Shown: positions 1 to 5,710 of the stretch, piece after piece
How the letters are laid out: every line of letters begins with the position of its first letter
How positions within the stretch are numbered: position 1 is the first letter of the stretch
Origin: Pseudomonadota bacterium
Lineage (GTDB): Bacteria; Pseudomonadota; Alphaproteobacteria; Sphingomonadales; Sphingomonadaceae
NCBI GenBank assembly: GCA_023413015.1
Contig: JAEZQR010000230.1
Coordinates: forward strand, 1 to 8,727
Direction: 5' to 3'
DNA length: 8,727 nt
The notes under the pieces: model-generated
Told to the model about the DNA's origin: nothing
The model's database searches: none
The model's input: only the letters and a program-made list of their open reading frames with translations
Position numbers and translations under genes: made by a program

Positions 1-600
1 GTTGTGTCGATCCCGAGCAACCGCGTGAATGGCGACGTCGCCGTCATCGCCTTGACGGCTCAAGCCCGCGAAGGCGGCCAGCCTGGCACGCTTGGTGCCA
101 TCGTAGCCGAAACGGCCGGTGCCGATACGGCCGGAATGGATACAGTTTTCGCCGATGGCGATGGTCCCGGCGCCGACGACGGCCCCGCGCGCGACGGCAA
201 GCACAGCGACGACGATGCGTTCGTCGTCTCGGTGACGGCCTTGTCGGTCACGAAGACCGTCACCTTGGTCAGCGACACGATCAACGGCACGACGAATCCC
301 AAGGCCATACCCGGCGCGATCCTCGAATATTGCCTCCTGCTCGACAATGCGGGCGGAACGGCTGCGACTGCCGTGAACATCGCGGACACACTACCGGCGC
401 AGGTCGCCTACAAGGCCGGCACCCTGCGCACGGGGGCCACCTGCGCCACGGCCAATACGGTCGAGGACGACGACAGCGACGATGGTAGCGACAGCGACGG
501 CTTTGCCGCCAGCGTGGCCGCGGGCGTATTGACCGGACAGGTGGCGACCCTCGCCAGCGGCGGCACCGCCGCGATCCGCTTCCAGGTCGAAGTAAAGTAA
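1..600 (+). CDS. DUF11-like repeat surface protein, C-terminal part (5' end outside window)
   Basis: The reading frame is open from the left edge to a TAA at 598-600, so this is the end of a longer gene. The GTG at 4 has only three bases before it in the window and no visible signal peptide follows, so I do not take it as the start. Counting from that GTG, residues 47-72 form an Asp-rich linker (DTVFAD, then DGPARDGKHSDDDA). Residues 81-135 form a DUF11-type Ig-like module with the motifs LSVTKTV, NPKAIPGAILEY, DNAGGTAAT and IADTLPA. Residues 154-166 are a second acidic stretch (EDDDSDDGSDSDG). The protein ends in a strand reading RFQVEVK. C110 and C147 could form a disulfide. DUF11 (TIGR01451) domains are usual in large secreted or surface proteins. 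The next gene starts 28 bp downstream, which suggests an operon. The exact role is unknown; a surface adhesin or matrix protein is inference. Confidence 0.8.
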   Translation, partial: VVSIPSNRVNGDVAVIALTAQAREGGQPGTLGAIVAETAGADTAGMDTVFADGDGPGADDGPARDGKHSDDDAFVVSVTALSVTKTVTLVSDTINGTTNPKAIPGAILEYCLLLDNAGGTAATAVNIADTLPAQVAYKAGTLRTGATCATANTVEDDDSDDGSDSDGFAASVAAGVLTGQVATLASGGTAAIRFQVEVK

Positions 601-628
601 CCCGCCCGGCTTCCCAGGCGCCTGCGCT

Positions 629-3600
629 ATGCAAAGCTGGGCTGCCCGCCTGCTGCTTCCTCTCGCCGCGCTCATCGGCACGGCGACGGGCCTGCACGCC
701 GGCTCGATAAGCAATACGGCCACGTTGCGCTACACGCAGGGTACGCTCAGCCGGAGCCTGAATTCCAATACCACGACACTGATGACCGAGTTGCCTCCAA
801 CTCCGGCGCAACTCGGCTTCCTGCGCTATGCTCCCTCGCTCGATGGCGCGACCAAGCTCCCGGCCAGCGGCGGCCAATGCAAGCTGGGCGGCGGGTTCGT
901 ACCCGTCCCGTTGCCTAGCCTACCGAGCGGCCTCGATCTCGACCAAGCCGCGCTACAGCCGACGCGTACGTTTCGCGGCGGCGACATCATCTTCATCAGG
1001 TTGAAGGACGGCAACCGCAACCTCGATCCGCTGTCGCCCGAGCTGGTCGAGATCCGGCTGACCACGGGCAATGGCGACGAGGAAGTCCTGCGCCTACGCG
1101 AGACGGGGCTGGACAGCGCCGAGTTCGTCGCCCCGATCGCGACCGTCGCAGCGCCTCCCGCTCCCACCAAGCTCGACTGCCATCTGTCGGTGGGAAACGG
1201 GACGAGCATCAACGCCAGCTATGTCGATGAATTCTACCCGACGGATATCGGCGTGGCCGAGGCGCTGGTCGATCCGTTCGGCTATGTGTTCAGCACGGAG
1301 GACGGCGCGCCGGTCGATGGCGCCGTCGTGACCCTGCTCGATGCCAATGGGCAGCCGACCGCGGCTTTCGGCGACGACGGCCTGTCCGAGCCCTATCCCA
1401 CGACGCTGACGACCGGCGGCAGCGTCACCACCAACGCGCGCAGCTATCAGTTCCCGGCCGGCGGCTTCCGATTCCCGTTGCTGCGCGCTGGCGCCTATCG
1501 GCTGCGGGTCGCACCACCGTCCGGCTACCGCTGGCCGTCCGCCGCCGCGCCCCGGCAGCTCGCGCTATTGGTCGGGCCGGACGGGCAGTCGTTCGTCGTC
1601 AATCCCTTCGATGCGGATTCCAGCGTAGCGGCAGGCGGATCTTATGGCGGCGGCTTTCCGGTGGCAGGCCCCGCCCCCGTCAAGATCGACCTGCCGGTCG
1701 ATCCGCTGCGCGGCAGCCTCCTGCTCGTCAAGAATGCCTCGACCGGGATCGCGTCGGCCGGTGACTTCATCCAGTATAAACTGACCCTCACCAACCGGAA
1801 CCGCGTAGTCGAGCAGCGCGACGCACTGATCATCGACAGCTTACCGAACGGCTTCCGCTACAGTCCCGGATCGCTTCGGGTGAACGAAACCAAGGCGCCT
1901 GATCCGCAGATTTCGGCCGATGGCCGCACGCTGAGCGTCCCGCTCGGCGCCCTTCTCGCAGGCGAGCGCTGGACCGTCAGCTACGTAACCCGGATCGGGC
2001 CCTCAACGCCGTTCGGCGAAGCGATCAACCAGGCCGAAGCCCGCGCCGAAGGCGGCGTTTCGGCAAGCAATCGCGCAACAGCCATCGTTCGCATCGCCAA
2101 CGGCTTCCTCAACGATGCGCTGACGATCGTCGGCCGCGTCATCGAAGGCGAATGCGGCGCAGTTCCCAAATCGCGCCCCGGTATCGCCGGCGTCCGGCTG
2201 ATGCTCGAGGACGGCACCTATGTATTGTCCGACGAGGAAGGCCAGTATCACTTCGAGGGCGTCCGCCCGGGCACGCACGTCGTCCAGCTCGACCTGGCGA
2301 CCTTTCCGGAAGGCTATGAGGCCGTTGCCTGCCTCCGCAATACGCGGACCGCTGGCCGGGCCTTCTCGCAGTTCGTCGAGGGACAAGGCGGATCGCTCCT
2401 GCGCGCGGATTTCTTCCTCCGCCGGAAGGGCGCCGCCGCGGATGCTTCCGTTACTACGTCGAAGGAAACGCCCCAGCCCGCCACCGAAGCCGCCACCGAC
2501 CCGATCGACTGGCTCGCCGAGGCCGGCACAGGCCCGGCGCTGCTGTTTCCGAAGCCCGGCCACAATCCACGCGCGCCCGTGACGCGCGTCGTGGTCCGGC
2601 ATGCGCCGAACCAGCGCGTCCGGGTCAGCGTCAACGGCAAGCTCGCCGACGCGCTGAGCTTCGACGGCATCGAGAACAATGCCGACAACAGCATCGCCGT
2701 CAGCACGTGGCGCGCGCTTCCCCTGACCGATGGCGAGAACCTCATCCGGGCGGAGATCGTCGGCCAAGGCGCCCCGCAGGTCTTCGAGACCCGCCTCTAC
2801 TACAGCAACACCGCCACACGCGCGACGTTCGTGCCGGAGCGGTCGAACCTGATCGCCGACGGCCGTACCCGTCCGGTGATCGCAGTCCGGATCACCGACA
2901 GGACCGGCCGGCCGGTGCGGGCCGGCCTCACCGGCGGCTTTCGGGTCCGTCCACCCTACCAGCCAGCCACGAAGATCGATACGCAACAGGAGCGCCAGCT
3001 CGCCGGCCTCGACCGCTTCGATCCGACTTGGCGCATCCTCGGCGACGACGGCATCGCGCTCATCGAGCTGGAACCCACGACGCAGGCCGGCACCGCTGAG
3101 CTTGACTTCGAGTTCGAATACGACCGCCAGAAGCGGAAGGACGAGATCCAGGCCTGGCTGCAGCCGGCAGCACGGGACTGGGTAGTCGTCGGCTTCGCGG
3201 CCGGCACCGTCGGCTTCAACACGCTGGCGAAGAACGCTGAGAAGCTTGCCGACCCGAGCCGCGACGAACGCCACAGCGACGGCCAGGTCACGCTCTACGC
3301 CAAGGGGCGCATCAAGGGGAAATGGGTGCTGACGCTCGCCTATGACAGCGAGCGGAGCAAGAAGGGCCTCGACGGTCGCCGGTCGCTGCTCCGCGTGATC
3401 GATCCGGGCCGCTACTATACCGTCTACGGCGACGGCTCGGCGCAGGGTTATGACGCGGCGAGTTCGGAGAAGCTCTATCTGCGGCTCGAGCGGCCGCAGT
3501 TCTACGCGCTGTTCGGCGATTACGAGACGGGCCTCACGCACTCCGAACTCGGCGCCTACAGCCGCACCTTCACGGGCGCCAAGGGCGAGTATCGCAACGA

Positions 3601-5710
3601 TAGGGTGGCGGCGACCGCGTTCATCGCCGACACCAACCTCAACTACCAGCGCGACGAGATCCAGGGGAACGGCCTGTCCGGCCCCTACCCGCTCAGCCGC
3701 CGCGACCTCGTCCTGAACAGCGAGAAGGTCCGCATCGAAACGCGTGATCGCTACCGTTCGGAGCGAATAATCGAAACCAAGTTCCTGTCGCGCCATATCG
3801 ACTATGACATCGACCATGACGCCGGGACGCTGCTGTTCCGCGAGCCGATCCTCAGTCGCGACCGACAGTTCGACCCGATCTTCATCGTCGTCGAATATGA
3901 AGCCGAAGGCACCACCCTCACCTACACCAATGCCGGCGGGCGCGTGGCGGTGGAGCCGATCAAGGGCAGGCTGCAGATCGCCGCAACGGCAGTCCATGAC
4001 GAGGCCCCGGCCGGCGCGACGCAGCTCGGCGCGATCGACGTCCGCGTTCGCCCGACCGAGCGCACCGAGCTCCGCCTCGAAGCGGCCGCCACCGACAGCT
4101 GGATGACGGGCACGAACGAGGCCTATCTCGCCGAGGTCGAGCATCGCGGCGAGACGATCGATGCGCTCGCCTACTACCGACAGCAGGATGCGAGCTTCGG
4201 CGTCGGCCAGCAGAACCGCAGCGAAGGCGGCACGCGCAAATATGGCGTCGACGGCCGCGTCCAGATCGCGAAGGGCCTCGACACCACCGCCAGCGTCTAC
4301 CGCGAGGAATATCTGGGCAGCGCCGCCCGGCGCGAGGCGGCGAGCGCCAGCCTGCAATATCGTGCGAAGGATACGGCCGTTCGCGCCGGCATCGCACATA
4401 TCGACGACACCGGCCGGACGGGCGAAGCGTTGACCTCCACCCTGCTCCAGCTCGGCGCGACGCAGCGCCTGCTCGACGGCAAGCTCGACCTCAGCGCCGA
4501 CAGCGATCTCGGCATCGGCCGCGGCGGCGAGCAGAGCATCGATTTCCCTGCCCGCTACCGCATCGGCGCCACCTACGCCTTGCGTCCGGACGTCCGGCTG
4601 GTCGCGCGCCACGAGATCACCGACGGCACCGATTTCGACAGCGCCACGACCCAGCTCGGCATCGACGCCGCGCCTTGGGCCGGCGCTCGCCTAACCACGA
4701 CGCTCAACCAGCAGGCCATCGGTGAGAATGGCGAGCGCAGCTTCGCCAACCTCGGGCTTACCCAGTCGCTGCTGCTCGGGAAGCGCTGGGCCCTGGACGT
4801 CTCGGTGGACAGCAGCCGAACCTTCAACGGCCGCATCGATCCGGACGATGTGCTCAATCCGCGCTATCCGCCCGCCGCTGGCGGCTATCTGCGCCGCAAC
4901 GGCATCACCGACGATTTCGTCGCGCTCAGCACCGGCGCCACCTACCGGTCCAACCTGTGGTCATGGAACGGCCGGCTCGAATACCGCGATGCCGACAGCG
5001 GCGATCAATATGGCGTAAGTAGCGCGCTGCTGCGACAGGTCGAGAACGGCATCACGCTTTCGGCGAGCGCCCGCGCCTTCCGCTTCGATCAGGACGACGG
5101 CAGCACCGCCACCAGCGTCACGGCCGACGTCTCGGTCGCACTACGGCCGATCGGCAGCCCTTGGTCGGTCCTCGACAAGCTCGAGCTCCGCCTGGACCAG
5201 GTCGAGGATGGGGTTGCCGGCACCTACAGCCCATTCGGCAATGCGGGCCTGCTGGTATCGGGCAACGCCAAGTCGTGGCGCATCATCAACAGCATCGCCC
5301 TCAATCGCGTCGGGGGGAGCAAGGGCGGCTTGGAACAGCGTTCGCAGCTCGCCCTGTTCTACGGCTCGAAATATGTCCTCTCCCGCTTCGATGCGCAGGA
5401 CTTCACGGGCTACACGCACATGCTGGGGCTGGAGGTCAGGCTCGACCTGACATCATGGCTCGACATCGGCCTGAGCGGTAGCAGCCGCCACGCGTTCGAG
5501 ACTGGCAGCTTCGCCTTCGCGCTCGGTCCGACGATCGGCATCTCGCCGCTGACCAACGCGTGGATCAGCCTCGGCTACAACATCGTCGGCTTCCGCGACC
5601 GCGACTTCGAGGGCGCGCGCTACACTCGTGAAGGCTTCTACATCATGATGCGCATCAAGCTCGATCAGCAGACGCCGCAGGATTTGGGTCTGGCGGGAAG
5701 CGAAGCATGA
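629..5710 (+). CDS. Giant outer-membrane beta-barrel protein with DUF11, SdrD-B-like and Big_1-like modules
   Basis: 1693 aa. Residues 1-24 are a Sec signal peptide (MQSWAARLLLPLAALIG, cleavage after LHA), which supports the 629 start although the ribosome site (CAGGCG, 8 nt upstream) is weak. Residues 27-50 resemble a DUF11 strand (ISNTATLRY). About 115-170 is a beta domain (GDEEVLRLRETG); 205-300 is prealbumin-like (DPFGYVFSTEDGAPVDGAVV); 355-490 is DUF11; 497-598 is SdrD-B/carboxypeptidase-regulatory-like (VGRVIEG, GVRLMLEDGTYVLSDEEGQY). A Pro/Thr/Ala linker (600-626) follows, then a beta domain to about 730, then a Big_1-like Ig module (about 735-830: SNLIADGRTRPVIAVRITD). From about 884 to 1680 amphipathic strands alternate, as in an outer-membrane barrel, interrupted by an insert at 1022-1092 (NSEKVRIE, DYDIDHDAGTLLF). 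The only cysteines are C84, C184, C509 and C568, all before the barrel. There is no TonB box or plug. The role is unproven; surface anchor or exporter for the flanking DUF11 proteins is inference. Confidence 0.88.
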   Translation: MQSWAARLLLPLAALIGTATGLHAGSISNTATLRYTQGTLSRSLNSNTTTLMTELPPTPAQLGFLRYAPSLDGATKLPASGGQCKLGGGFVPVPLPSLPSGLDLDQAALQPTRTFRGGDIIFIRLKDGNRNLDPLSPELVEIRLTTGNGDEEVLRLRETGLDSAEFVAPIATVAAPPAPTKLDCHLSVGNGTSINASYVDEFYPTDIGVAEALVDPFGYVFSTEDGAPVDGAVVTLLDANGQPTAAFGDDGLSEPYPTTLTTGGSVTTNARSYQFPAGGFRFPLLRAGAYRLRVAPPSGYRWPSAAAPRQLALLVGPDGQSFVVNPFDADSSVAAGGSYGGGFPVAGPAPVKIDLPVDPLRGSLLLVKNASTGIASAGDFIQYKLTLTNRNRVVEQRDALIIDSLPNGFRYSPGSLRVNETKAPDPQISADGRTLSVPLGALLAGERWTVSYVTRIGPSTPFGEAINQAEARAEGGVSASNRATAIVRIANGFLNDALTIVGRVIEGECGAVPKSRPGIAGVRLMLEDGTYVLSDEEGQYHFEGVRPGTHVVQLDLATFPEGYEAVACLRNTRTAGRAFSQFVEGQGGSLLRADFFLRRKGAAADASVTTSKETPQPATEAATDPIDWLAEAGTGPALLFPKPGHNPRAPVTRVVVRHAPNQRVRVSVNGKLADALSFDGIENNADNSIAVSTWRALPLTDGENLIRAEIVGQGAPQVFETRLYYSNTATRATFVPERSNLIADGRTRPVIAVRITDRTGRPVRAGLTGGFRVRPPYQPATKIDTQQERQLAGLDRFDPTWRILGDDGIALIELEPTTQAGTAELDFEFEYDRQKRKDEIQAWLQPAARDWVVVGFAAGTVGFNTLAKNAEKLADPSRDERHSDGQVTLYAKGRIKGKWVLTLAYDSERSKKGLDGRRSLLRVIDPGRYYTVYGDGSAQGYDAASSEKLYLRLERPQFYALFGDYETGLTHSELGAYSRTFTGAKGEYRNDRVAATAFIADTNLNYQRDEIQGNGLSGPYPLSRRDLVLNSEKVRIETRDRYRSERIIETKFLSRHIDYDIDHDAGTLLFREPILSRDRQFDPIFIVVEYEAEGTTLTYTNAGGRVAVEPIKGRLQIAATAVHDEAPAGATQLGAIDVRVRPTERTELRLEAAATDSWMTGTNEAYLAEVEHRGETIDALAYYRQQDASFGVGQQNRSEGGTRKYGVDGRVQIAKGLDTTASVYREEYLGSAARREAASASLQYRAKDTAVRAGIAHIDDTGRTGEALTSTLLQLGATQRLLDGKLDLSADSDLGIGRGGEQSIDFPARYRIGATYALRPDVRLVARHEITDGTDFDSATTQLGIDAAPWAGARLTTTLNQQAIGENGERSFANLGLTQSLLLGKRWALDVSVDSSRTFNGRIDPDDVLNPRYPPAAGGYLRRNGITDDFVALSTGATYRSNLWSWNGRLEYRDADSGDQYGVSSALLRQVENGITLSASARAFRFDQDDGSTATSVTADVSVALRPIGSPWSVLDKLELRLDQVEDGVAGTYSPFGNAGLLVSGNAKSWRIINSIALNRVGGSKGGLEQRSQLALFYGSKYVLSRFDAQDFTGYTHMLGLEVRLDLTSWLDIGLSGSSRHAFETGSFAFALGPTIGISPLTNAWISLGYNIVGFRDRDFEGARYTREGFYIMMRIKLDQQTPQDLGLAGSEA
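5695..5700 (+). promoter_or_regulatory. Probable ribosome binding site of the third gene
   Basis: GGGAAG lies 6 nt before the ATG at 5707 and inside the last codons of the barrel gene. The ATG overlaps the upstream TGA (ATGA), so translation of the two genes is probably coupled. The site supports 5707 as the start, because a signal peptide follows directly. Confidence 0.45.

Noticed and set aside
4..600. Complete 198-aa protein starting at GTG 4
   Set aside because: The frame is open to the window edge, there is no room for a ribosome site, and the product begins mid-domain without a signal peptide. It is treated as a 5'-truncated gene.
615..624. 10-bp palindrome CAGGCGCCTG in the gap between the first two genes
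   Set aside because: It is too short and too common in GC-rich DNA to call an operator or a terminator, and no T-run follows. It overlaps the weak ribosome site of the barrel gene, so an effect on translation cannot be excluded.
2003..4612. 869-codon open frame on the minus strand inside the barrel gene
   Set aside because: Its codons are exactly in phase with the sense codons, so its stops need sense TTA, CTA or TCA, which are rare at this GC content. The sense strand has a signal peptide and recognisable domains. It is a shadow.
629..5710. TonB-dependent receptor or classical autotransporter
   Set aside because: There is no TonB box or plug motif, the barrel region is far too large for either class, and the C-terminus does not end in the usual aromatic beta-signal at the last residue.
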